From the NCBI GenBank assembly GCA_910584655.1, contig CAJUBJ010000002.1:124001-188000 (forward strand): a DNA stretch of 64,000 nt, read 5' to 3'. Below the pieces are notes generated by a model that saw only the letters and a list, made by a program, of their open reading frames with translations, did no database searches and was not told the DNA's origin. Position 1 is the first letter of the stretch; every line of letters begins with the position of its first letter. Shown in pieces: positions 32,452 to 42,100 of this stretch. The DNA comes from an uncultured Bacilli bacterium (GTDB lineage Bacteria; Bacillota_I; Bacilli_A; RF39; UBA660). Position numbers and translations under genes: made by a program.

Positions 32452-34240
32452 TTTTTAGTTCACTATTTTCTGATGGAATATATTTATTAACATATTCTTG
32501 TACATTAAATAGAATTAGTTCATAATTTTCACAAATATATTTAGCTGATTTTAATGATATTTCAATGTATTTGCGACCATATAATCTTTCTTTAAATTCA
32601 CTTGGTGATAAATCTGTATCCTTTGCTATTTCTAATATTTCCTTCAAACGTAATACTTCATTATCTAAATCTTCATAATTTAAATTAAGATTTTCGAAAT
32701 TCATGAATATTAGTACACCTTGGCGACTTATATTCTTGCCAAGTAACTGAATTAATTTCATAAGACGTATTTCTCTTGAAGAATCATTATAGGATAGAAC
32801 TTTTCTATTATTATTTTCATCATATCCTAAATATGATTTTAATATTCTAGCTCTTGATGGATGTCTTAATCTTCGTAAAGCTTTTGCTTCAATTTGTCTT
32901 ACTCTTTCTCTTGTCACATTAAATACAGCACCTATATCTTCTAATTTTTTTACTGAATTATCTTTTAGACCATAATGCATTATTAATACATTTTGTTCAC
33001 GATCAGTTAAAGTAGATAAAGCTCTATCAATATCTTTTTTCAAAGCTCGTAAATCTAATTCTTCTTCATCTGTAGAATCATAAGGTATTGAAGTCTTATC
33101 TTCATATTCATCAATAGTTTCGTAATCTTCGAAGGAAATAGGCATTTCATTTTTCTTTGTTGCTTTTAAATCTAATTCAAATGGTTCATAAACATCAGCA
33201 TTAGGCAGAATTATATCTATCATTTCATCATATGAAGCTATTTGACGAGCAGAAAGATTAATAAGACCTGTATCTGCTAGCTCAGATGGTGTTGCATCAA
33301 GAGTTCTTTCTGGATCTTCTTCACGCATTAGTCTTCTATAATATTTAATTGATTCTTTAGCTATAAAATCACGCCAGTCCATACCATATAATTCAGAGAA
33401 ATGTCTTTCAATATGACGCACTATAGTTGGGACTGCGTAGGTAGAAAATTGAAAATTCATTTTATAATCAAATCCATTAATTGCTCTAACTAACCCTTCT
33501 ATACCAAATAGTTGAGTTTCATCTTTAGGTAAAGGTATGTTGTTAAAGAAACGTCTTATACACCAATTAACTAACTTTATATTTCTTACTACCAATTCTT
33601 CTCTTATGTTTTCATATTCTGTTTTATAAGATTTTTGATTTTGATGTTCTGTTTTTTTGCGTAGTAGTTCTTGTTTAGCGGTAGTTAGTTTTTCTAAAAT
33701 ATTAAGATAGCCATTGTAGAAATCATTGTATTCTTGAACAGATTGAGGAGTAATACCATATTTACACATTAAGAAAACAAGTTCATCTCCAGTTTTTTCT
33801 TCTCTATTATCTAATTCTTTAATAAAGGATTCAATTTTATTTATTTTATCTTTGTCGTATTGGGATAATATTTCTTCTAAAGAAGCAATTGTTTCCTCTA
33901 GCTCTGTAATATCAAAGCTCTGATTAATTAATTCAGTTAATTCTTCTAATCTTTTAAATAGAGCTATTTGTTGATTATTTTTTAGAGGATACTTTTCAGT
34001 TATCTCATGGGGGATTACTAAGTAATTTTCAGAGTATTCTTCTGTACTATAATCTCCTAATATATCTCTTAATTTATTATTTTGTCTGGCGAAACCTCTT
34101 GTTCTATTTAATAATAATTGCATTTGTGGAAATGTTAAAGCATATTTTTCTGTAAGTAGTGATAAAGGAACATCATTAATAAGATAATCATCAATGATAT
34201 TTTCTAATTTTACTTTATCTATTATTTTTTCTTTTCCCAT
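32438..34240 (-). CDS. Unusual sigma-70 family factor (SigB/F/G-like region 2, SigA-like region 4)
   Basis: RNA polymerase sigma factor of about 600 residues. About 220 residues of helical, non-standard N-terminus come first. Region 2 (about 226-290) reads 'NIKLVNWCIRRFF', 'GIEGLVRAINGFDYKMNF' and 'QFSTYAVPTIVRHIERHF'. The 'FSTYAVPTI' wording is that of SigB/SigF/SigG; SigA has the promoter-melting Trp pair there. A spaced region 3 follows. Region 4 (about 405-478) is nearly SigA-like: 'LTDREQNVLIMHYGLKD', 'LEDIGAVFNVTRERVRQIEA' and 'KALRRLRHPSR'. About 130 extra C-terminal residues finish it. AGGGGG places the start at ATG 34240 rather than GTG 34261. The role is unknown; it does not look like an ordinary housekeeping sigma. 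Confidence 0.85.
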   Translation of the reverse strand: MGKEKIIDKVKLENIIDDYLINDVPLSLLTEKYALTFPQMQLLLNRTRGFARQNNKLRDILGDYSTEEYSENYLVIPHEITEKYPLKNNQQIALFKRLEELTELINQSFDITELEETIASLEEILSQYDKDKINKIESFIKELDNREEKTGDELVFLMCKYGITPQSVQEYNDFYNGYLNILEKLTTAKQELLRKKTEHQNQKSYKTEYENIREELVVRNIKLVNWCIRRFFNNIPLPKDETQLFGIEGLVRAINGFDYKMNFQFSTYAVPTIVRHIERHFSELYGMDWRDFIAKESIKYYRRLMREEDPERTLDATPSELADTGLINLSARQIASYDEMIDIILPNADVYEPFELDLKATKKNEMPISFEDYETIDEYEDKTSIPYDSTDEEELDLRALKKDIDRALSTLTDREQNVLIMHYGLKDNSVKKLEDIGAVFNVTRERVRQIEAKALRRLRHPSRARILKSYLGYDENNNRKVLSYNDSSREIRLMKLIQLLGKNISRQGVLIFMNFENLNLNYEDLDNEVLRLKEILEIAKDTDLSPSEFKERLYGRKYIEISLKSAKYICENYELILFNVQEYVNKYIPSENSELKKRKA

Positions 34241-34330
34241 GTTATTACCCCCTAAATTCACATTTATTATACACTTTTTGTATAAATAAGCAAATTTTTC
34301 TAAATGAAAACTTTCTTAGTATTTTTGCCA

Positions 34331-34364
34331 AAAAAAATATAATCTTAGATTATAGATTATATTT
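34331..34364 (-). terminator. Terminator of the 1553-aa surface protein gene
   Basis: A perfect 11-bp stem (34335-34345 with 34354-34364) and a T run on the minus strand, overlapping the stop codon. Confidence 0.85.
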
Positions 34365-37300
34365 CTTTTTTTATTACATAAGAATCACTAATAATTATTG
34401 TTAAAATTATTAAAATTATTATTAAAATAATCCAAATTTTATTTTTTTTCGTTTTCTTATTTTCTTCTACTATATTTTTATTATCTTGTTTATCTTTATC
34501 AGAGATATTCCAATTATTATTTTCTGATTTATTGTTTTCTTCATTTTTATTCTCGATATTTGAAGTACTATTATTTTCTGTAGATGAATTAGTATCGCTT
34601 ATTGAAGTATTATTATTTTGATTATTATTTAGTGAATTATTATTGTTATTTGATGAATTATTACTTTGATTATTATTTTCTTTATCTGGAGATGTTTTTT
34701 TATCGTCATCTTTCTTAATCCATGTAACTTTAGCTGTTGCTCTACCAGCGTTTCCTAGTTTGTCAACAAATTCAAATGTAAACTCACCGTTTTCTGTAAA
34801 TATATATGTATCACTACCATTGTTGTTAGTAATTGTTATTTCTTTACTAGGATTAATAAGAGTTACTTTAACATTTCCATCAGTATCTTGTTTAGTACTA
34901 TATTTAATTGAAGCTTTAGGTGATGTTTTATCTATATTGTCTACTCTAGCTGTTATTGTACTAATATTACCTGCTGCATCTTTAAATTCAAAGGTAAATT
35001 CTCCATTTTCTGTAAATGTATATGTATTTTTTCCTTCATTATTAATGATTGCTATCTTCTCACTATAATGTGTTAAAGTTACTATAACATTTTTATTTGT
35101 AGGATTAGTAGTACTGTATTCAACTGCTGCTGTTGGTGATTCTCGATCAATCCATGATACTTTAGCTTTTATAGTACTATTATTACCTGCCATATCTTGA
35201 ATTTTAAATGTAAATTCACCATTTTCTTCAAATTCATGTACTAATGGTTTAGTACGAACACTATTTGATTTTCTAATTTCGTCTTTGTTATCTGGATTTA
35301 CTTCATTTCCATTATCATCTTTAAAATTTTCTTTAGTTATATTACCTTTTTGGTCAAATTCAACAGTATATATAAAATCCTTATAGTAGCATTCTATTTT
35401 TTCTGTATATCCTTCACTATCTAAATATAACACTTTTGTTGTATTTCCAACATTATCTAAATAGTTTATATATATTACTTTTTTATTTGATGTTTTAACA
35501 AAGTATATTTTAGTACCATTTTCATCTAGTATATAAATATCTTCACTTATATTATCTAATGTTGCAGTTACATTCTTGTTAGTTGCACTTGTAATATCGT
35601 AAGATATATTGGCTGTTGGAGCTTTTTTATCAATCCAGTTAACTTTGGCAGTTGTTGAACCAGTAAAACCAGTCTCTTCGTCAACAAACTCAAATATAAA
35701 TTCGCCATTTTCTTTAAATGTGTAAGTATCTTTTCCATCATTATTTGTAATTTTTATTTTTTCGCCTAGATTTACTAGTCTTGCTGTAACATCTTTATTA
35801 GTAGATGAAGTTATGTCATATGCAACATTGGCAGTAGGCTTTAGATTTTCAATTTTTGTTGTATCTTCATATAAATTAACCATAGCTAATGATGCAAACA
35901 TATTATATGTATCCATTTCAATTTTAATGTATTGACCATAAACACTCTTATCGAAAGTTATATTATATAACTCTCCATAAGTCTTACAATTTTCAATTTT
36001 GCCTGCTTCTGTCCATTCATTTTCATCAGCACTAACATAAACTCTAACATTTTTTATTGCATCAGGGTCTCCAGGTTTACCTGGATATTTAATTTGGATA
36101 AATTCTAAAGCTGATACATATTTAGGTTCACTTAATTTAATAGTAATAAATGGTTTAGTATCACTTTGTAAAACATTGTATCTAAAATCAGTGTGCCATA
36201 AAGTATAAAGATTTCCATCAATTGCATTAGGAGCATAGAATGGTCTTTTAGTATCTACAGATTGTGTTGAATATTTATGTATTGATAAATTTGATATTGG
36301 AATATATTTTCTGGTATTAAGTTGATTATCTTCTGTAAATTTAAATTCAATTTCATCACTTGGTAAATTTATTCCAGTAGCCCCTATTCTTACATACAAA
36401 GTTTTGTTACCTGTATTATTTGGTGATGCATCTTTATATGAAGTCCAAGAGTCTGTTTTTTCATTTCTCCATTCATATGTTAAATCAATACCCATAACTC
36501 TATTTTCAAGGTCATTAGCATATAATTTCTTTTCTGGAATAGAAGATTTTTTTATATCAATCTTGTAAAGATTTTCTTCTTCATAGTTAGCACCAATAAT
36601 ATGAACATAAATATCATTATCCTCAGTTATTTTATTAATTTCATCTTTAGTTAATTGTAATTCATGTTTTTCATCAGCTGAAAAGCTAACTTCTTTCCAT
36701 GTTTTCTTACCATCTAAGCTATAATCCCAACGAATTCCATTTCCATCAAAACGATTTGACAAAACAATTTTTCCGTCTTTTTCTCCATCAAATGAGAAAG
36801 TTGCAAGAGAAGTATCAGTTTGACCTAAAAGATAAGATCCAACTGTTCTGGTAATACTAGGTTGTAGTACTCTATCTGTTGCTGTATAGTTTTTTTCGTA
36901 ATTCAACACTTTTGTTTGAAGTAATGTGAATTTAAAATTATATTCAGCACTTGTAAATTTTGGTTTTATTAAGTTTAATAAATTATATAAAGGTAGTGGG
37001 AAAGGTAATAAGGCATCACTCATCTCAACAGCTAAATTATAATAATCTTTTTCTTTTTTTGAAGAGTCTTCATTATATAATTTAATAAGTTCCCACCATG
37101 CATCAATATTTATATTTTGTTCTGTTAAAGACTCTCTTAAAATTTCTTCTTTTTTAGTTTTATCATTCTTATATACATCTGCTAACATAATTAGTTTTTC
37201 AGATTTTTCGTAAGAATCCCAATCATTTATAGCTTCTTGGGCCAATATAATATATGTAGCAGCCCAACCACTTACATACGAATCATTACCCCATCCAAGA

Positions 37301-39018
37301 GGCATTCTAATGCCAAGTCTTTCTGTTTTGCCTGATTGAGCCCAACCGCTTACATCATTATCAATAGTCCAATATCCCTTGCCATCTGCATTTTTTCTAT
37401 AATAGATAATAGCAGCATGTCCTGGTTGACTAATAACTGATGCTGGTGTTCCATGGGCAGCACGGATGTGAGTACCTAGTTTAGATATTCCTCCACAAAC
37501 TGCACCTGTTCCATATTCATTTCTCATAGACATCCAAGCTTTATAAACCATGTCTCCTTCACTACTATAAGTTACACCATATTTAGAAAATATTCCTTCA
37601 AACTTTTCATCCCAATAATCTTTTTTAGCAGGATCATGAAAAATAGGATTTTGAAAGTTTGGCCATACATAAGCAATATATGTATGAGGCTGAAGATACT
37701 TTTCCTCTTGGTTTGGGTTAGCATCAATTCTCTTTTGAGTATATTCATTGAACCATAATATTTCTTCATCATCAACAATACTATTCATTATATAACGCAT
37801 TTCTTCTATCTGTAACGCTTCAAACCAAGGTGTATGGTCTTGACGAGAAGAAACAACGAATTTACCTCTGTCATATAAATCTTTGAAGATTGCATAACGA
37901 TTTAAAGAGTCAGATCTATTACTTGGATGATTGATTTGTGCCCAATAACCAACAGCTGTTGAATGGGTTAAAGATAAAGAAATAGCCATTTTTCTATATA
38001 CTTCACCTTTTGTTAAATTAGGATACCATTTGTTATTTGTTGGAGTAGTATCTTTAAAATCATCTTTATATTTATTATAAAGTCTAGAAAGTTCAATTAA
38101 AGAATTATAATAACTTCCTCCATCAGGTTTCCCACCTAAAATATATAATTTCAAAACATCATGATTTTTCATTAACCAAGAGATTGTTTCAAAATTTTCT
38201 TTATTTAAAGCAGCGAACCCTTGTAACAAATCATAACCAGCATTCTTTACTAGTTCTCTTTGTAAAAGTGCTAGTTCATAACTATCTTTTATTTCTTCTC
38301 CATAATATTTTTTTAGTTCTTTATCATATTCTTCAACTGTTTTTATAAAATCAAGTGGTTTTTGAACAGCAGTATCGTCATATCCTTCTTTAAAAAGTTT
38401 AGCATGAGCATATGTCCCATGGTCTGCTGTAGCACTACCATGTTGGACACATTGTAATTTTAAATATTTTTTATCCTTAATATTAATTTTTATATATTCA
38501 GATTCTGTATTACCTTTTTTTATTGGAGGATTACTTGATGTTTCTAAGTCCCATTTTATACCATCTATTGATGTATATATATAGAATTTGACACCATCAC
38601 TTGTATTCTTTCTACCAGCATCTACTCCATAAAATGTCGAAAAATAGTCATAATTATATGAAGAAAGATCATATACAAGATTACTTGTAGCATGAGCACT
38701 TACGCCTTTTAAAAATAATCTTTCTTGACCATCAACAATTAAAGATATTAGGCCTTTATTTGTTTTACTATCAAGATTACCATTTAATGTAATACTTCCC
38801 CATCCTACATTACTTTGTTCTTTTATATATGGAATATCTGAAAGGTAAGTAAACTTACTTGTATCATTATCTCCTATACTATAAATTGTAGGATCTGTTT
38901 TATCAATTTGATTAGCCTTAGAATATCTACTTGTTACTACTAATGTAAGAAATAATATTATAAATATACTTATAATACTTAAAAATATTCTTATACTTCT
39001 ATTATCCCCTTTATTCAT
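34357..39018 (-). CDS. Giant surface protein: NPCBM, transglutaminase-like, F5/8C and Ig-like repeats
   Basis: Cell-surface protein of 1553 residues. It has an N-terminal membrane/signal helix (10-30). An NPCBM-like carbohydrate-binding module (about 65-215) includes 'LFLKGVSAHATSNLVYDLS'. Next comes a helical region, then a transglutaminase-like core with Cys about 507 ('GAVCGGISKLGTHIRAAHG'), His about 535 ('SQPGHAAIIYY') and Asp about 556 ('WTIDNDVSGW'). An F5/8-type C domain follows (about 908-1050, 'APNAIDGNLYTLWHTD'). Four Ig-like repeats (about 1056-1434) each contain 'ENGEF.FEF.D..G' and end near 'WIDK'. A Ser/Asn-rich stalk leads to a C-terminal membrane helix with no sortase motif. 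It probably handles glycan or glycopeptide substrates; this is inferred from domains. AAGGGGG precedes the ATG. Confidence 0.85.
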   Translation of the reverse strand: MNKGDNRSIRIFLSIISIFIILFLTLVVTSRYSKANQIDKTDPTIYSIGDNDTSKFTYLSDIPYIKEQSNVGWGSITLNGNLDSKTNKGLISLIVDGQERLFLKGVSAHATSNLVYDLSSYNYDYFSTFYGVDAGRKNTSDGVKFYIYTSIDGIKWDLETSSNPPIKKGNTESEYIKINIKDKKYLKLQCVQHGSATADHGTYAHAKLFKEGYDDTAVQKPLDFIKTVEEYDKELKKYYGEEIKDSYELALLQRELVKNAGYDLLQGFAALNKENFETISWLMKNHDVLKLYILGGKPDGGSYYNSLIELSRLYNKYKDDFKDTTPTNNKWYPNLTKGEVYRKMAISLSLTHSTAVGYWAQINHPSNRSDSLNRYAIFKDLYDRGKFVVSSRQDHTPWFEALQIEEMRYIMNSIVDDEEILWFNEYTQKRIDANPNQEEKYLQPHTYIAYVWPNFQNPIFHDPAKKDYWDEKFEGIFSKYGVTYSSEGDMVYKAWMSMRNEYGTGAVCGGISKLGTHIRAAHGTPASVISQPGHAAIIYYRKNADGKGYWTIDNDVSGWAQSGKTERLGIRMPLGWGNDSYVSGWAATYIILAQEAINDWDSYEKSEKLIMLADVYKNDKTKKEEILRESLTEQNINIDAWWELIKLYNEDSSKKEKDYYNLAVEMSDALLPFPLPLYNLLNLIKPKFTSAEYNFKFTLLQTKVLNYEKNYTATDRVLQPSITRTVGSYLLGQTDTSLATFSFDGEKDGKIVLSNRFDGNGIRWDYSLDGKKTWKEVSFSADEKHELQLTKDEINKITEDNDIYVHIIGANYEEENLYKIDIKKSSIPEKKLYANDLENRVMGIDLTYEWRNEKTDSWTSYKDASPNNTGNKTLYVRIGATGINLPSDEIEFKFTEDNQLNTRKYIPISNLSIHKYSTQSVDTKRPFYAPNAIDGNLYTLWHTDFRYNVLQSDTKPFITIKLSEPKYVSALEFIQIKYPGKPGDPDAIKNVRVYVSADENEWTEAGKIENCKTYGELYNITFDKSVYGQYIKIEMDTYNMFASLAMVNLYEDTTKIENLKPTANVAYDITSSTNKDVTARLVNLGEKIKITNNDGKDTYTFKENGEFIFEFVDEETGFTGSTTAKVNWIDKKAPTANISYDITSATNKNVTATLDNISEDIYILDENGTKIYFVKTSNKKVIYINYLDNVGNTTKVLYLDSEGYTEKIECYYKDFIYTVEFDQKGNITKENFKDDNGNEVNPDNKDEIRKSNSVRTKPLVHEFEENGEFTFKIQDMAGNNSTIKAKVSWIDRESPTAAVEYSTTNPTNKNVIVTLTHYSEKIAIINNEGKNTYTFTENGEFTFEFKDAAGNISTITARVDNIDKTSPKASIKYSTKQDTDGNVKVTLINPSKEITITNNNGSDTYIFTENGEFTFEFVDKLGNAGRATAKVTWIKKDDDKKTSPDKENNNQSNNSSNNNNNSLNNNQNNNTSISDTNSSTENNSTSNIENKNEENNKSENNNWNISDKDKQDNKNIVEENKKTKKNKIWIILIIILIILTIIISDSYVIKKEI
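34705..35850 (-). repeat. Four Ig-like repeats inside the giant surface protein
   Basis: Units start near 35845, 35625, 35135 and 34918. Each begins 'PTAxVxYxxTxxTNK(N/D)V' and contains 'ENGEFxFEFxD'. The second is expanded by an ~85-residue insert with 'YLDSEGYTEKIECYYKDF'. The others are about 72 residues. Recent internal duplication is likely. Confidence 0.85.
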
Positions 39019-39111
39019 ACTTTATCCCCCTTATTTCACAGAACATTATACTCTTTTTCTTTATGTAGTCAAATTTTGCTAGGTATAATTGGATAAATAT
39101 TCTATTGAATA

Positions 39112-39141
39112 AAAAAATAAAGCTATTTTGCTTTATTTTTT
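39112..39141 (-). terminator. Terminator of the SF2 helicase gene
   Basis: A 12-bp stem (39112-39123 with 39130-39141) with a 6-nt loop and T run on the minus strand, overlapping the stop codon. Confidence 0.85.
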
Positions 39142-42100
39142 GAAAATTTTAAATTAGCTTGTAGTGTTGCTTTGCTATATAGTTTTTTTAATCTTTTTAT
39201 TTCATTTGCCTGTTCTTTTGTAAATGTTTTATTTAGTGTTAAGTATAAATTATTTAAACGAACTTCATCTGGATTGTCACTATTTCCACAAGGAAAGCGA
39301 CTATGAGTTGTAATAAAACTATAATATGCTTCATAAAAATCAACTCTTTCTGTTTCATTTATTGATTTACTTATTACAGATTCTATTTTAGAGAAGTCTT
39401 TTTTACTTAAATAATTTTTCATATCATCATAGATAAGGGCTAATTGCAATTCTGATTCATTTTCAGTTATTAAACTTGGACGACGATTGTTTGCTATAAT
39501 AAAGGAAATGTATGATTCTATAAAAGTTTTTTTCTTTAACCCTTTAGTATAAAGTTTATTATCTATATCTAAATTTCTTATTTGATGTAGAAGAGCTTTG
39601 TTTTCCTCATCCAAGAATGAAAGTTCAGAATATTTAGATAATCTTCTTTTTGTTTCTTCGTTTAAACAGGCATTTGTTGGCTCTCGTGTTTGTTTTAATA
39701 TTTTAATGATTTCTTTAAATAATCTATTACTTAAAATATTTAGACGAAATTGTTCAAGTTTTTTTTGATTAATAGCAGAAATCCTATAGACACTATTATT
39801 ATAATCTATTGGTATATTTGGATTTTTTTCTATACATAATCTTAAATTAGAAACTATTTTATCCTCAATACTATCTGGATTCAAATCACTTTTTAGCTTT
39901 ATTTTTTTTCTTAATGCTCCACTTCTTTTCAATCTGTTATAAACTCTTTTTTCTAAATCATCTAATGGATTTTCTTCATTTATTTTTGATTCAATTTTTT
40001 TAATATATTCTTCTTTTTCTTTTTCAGAACATGTTCCTATTAAAGCTTTTTCTTCAAAATTTAAAGGGATATCATTTTCAGTTAATAATTCAATAAATTT
40101 AACTATCCCAATATGTGATAATCTAGAAATGTATTGGCAATAATTAGAATAGAGTTTTGATTCTATTGGTGGACGTTTTTTATTGTTTTTAATATAAGAT
40201 ATAAAACTTGTGATAAAAATAATTGACTCTCTACGTTCTTTAGCAAATAAATTTATGTCTTCTGTTAAGGAATTTATTGCAGTTGTTAAAACATTTGGAA
40301 TCTCAATACCTAACGCAATCATTTCATCTAAAAGTTCTTTTGTAATAAATTTATAGTATTCTCTTATCTCTCTAGTAATTTTTAATTTACTTTTATTTAA
40401 CGTTCGATTATCTTTATCTTTTAGTTCCTGAAGTGAAGTTTTTATTTTATTAATCGCGCTTATTTGTTTCTGTAAGTAGACAATATATTCTTTATCTACA
40501 CTTTCCTTTCTTTCAAGAGCTTTTAATATTCTACATTCCTCTTTTGATATATCTTGAGCATTTTTTAACTTATTTTCAATATAGAAAAGAAATTCATTTA
40601 TTTCTTCTTGGCTTATGTATTCCCCATTTATAGCTTTTTCAAAGAAACTAAGTTCAATATTATATTCTTTTAGTAAATGACATATTTCTTTTATTTTTTT
40701 AAAACTAGCATTTTTTAGGAAATATATATATTTATCAAATAATTCTTTTTCTTTAGGATTAGAATTATTAGGACGACGTTTATGTTTATTTATAAAAGTT
40801 ATGTATTCATTAATAGTATTAGAATTATATCCTTTTTCTAATTCATAGAAAGAGTTATATCCTTTTAATAATTCTAGACGATGCTCAAGTGTCATATCTA
40901 TTTTATGAGGTAGCTTAATGTTTAATTCTAATAGTTTTTCGAATTGAGAATTAATTATTCTCTTTGCGTATTTATAAATTATTTTAATCGCATTATATAA
41001 TTCTTTTTCACCTATTATACTATTTAAATTATCAAATTTTTCCTTAGGATTAACTTCTTTTTTATATTTTGCTATTATAGAAATAGCATTTTCGATTTTT
41101 AAGTTAATATCATCATAATTATTTATATAATTAATAACTAAAGGAGTTTGCAGAGTTATTAATTTACTTATCTTCTTAATAACTTTTAGTTCAACATTAT
41201 CTAAAGCCTGGTTACTTTTTAACTTTTTTTCAATATAGTCAATATATTTTTCTATTTCTCCTTTTTCTGGATAGCTACTTAATAAAATTAATTCTTCAAT
41301 AGTTGGAGGAAATGGAAAGCTATTAACTATTTTTTTGATTTTAGATAATGACAGGTTTTCTAAATAATAACGATATTGAAAATATAATTCTAATTCATTT
41401 GGATTATCAGATTTGCTTGGACGATGATTAAATTTTTGATAAAATGTTATATACTCTATAATAAATTCATTTAATTTCTTTTCTTTTAATTCGTGAATAT
41501 TGATGCATGACTCCAACATTTCTTCTCTTTTTTCAAGACTTAAATTAATGTTTGAATTAAAATCTATATTTAATTTTTTTAAGGTAATTATTTGTTCAGT
41601 AGTTAGATATTCATCCATGTGGCATATATATTTATAAGCATTTACATAATCTGGACTTAATCTTCTATTTACTAATTCTTCTTTAAAATTAGTATTTGGA
41701 TAGAATTGACGATATTCTTCTAATTTATGAATAGAATTTATTAGATTGTTTTTTACTATATAGTTTTCATCTAAGTCTTTTTCAATTTCTTTTAGTTCTT
41801 CTATAATGCTTGTTGTTTCATCAATTATTTTAAATCTTTTTAATATCTCTTCATATAACTCTTTATTAGAAGGATTTTCTTTAATTAGCTTGTGTGCCTC
41901 TATAATCATTTCTTTATATAAGTTATAAATAATATCACTTTCAGCAATATTATTTACAAAGTCAAATATCTTAATCTGTTTGCGACGAACTGAAAATGAT
42001 AAGGCACGTCCAATTTGTTGAAAGTAAACAATTGGTGACTTTGTTTTTCTAAACATTAAGACGCCATCTACTCCATCAATATGGAAACCTTCATTAAATA

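Noticed and set aside
34705..35850. Repeat region as CRISPR or other DNA-level array
   Set aside because: Periodicity is in the protein (Ig-like units of about 72 residues with an insert), not short identical DNA repeats with spacers.
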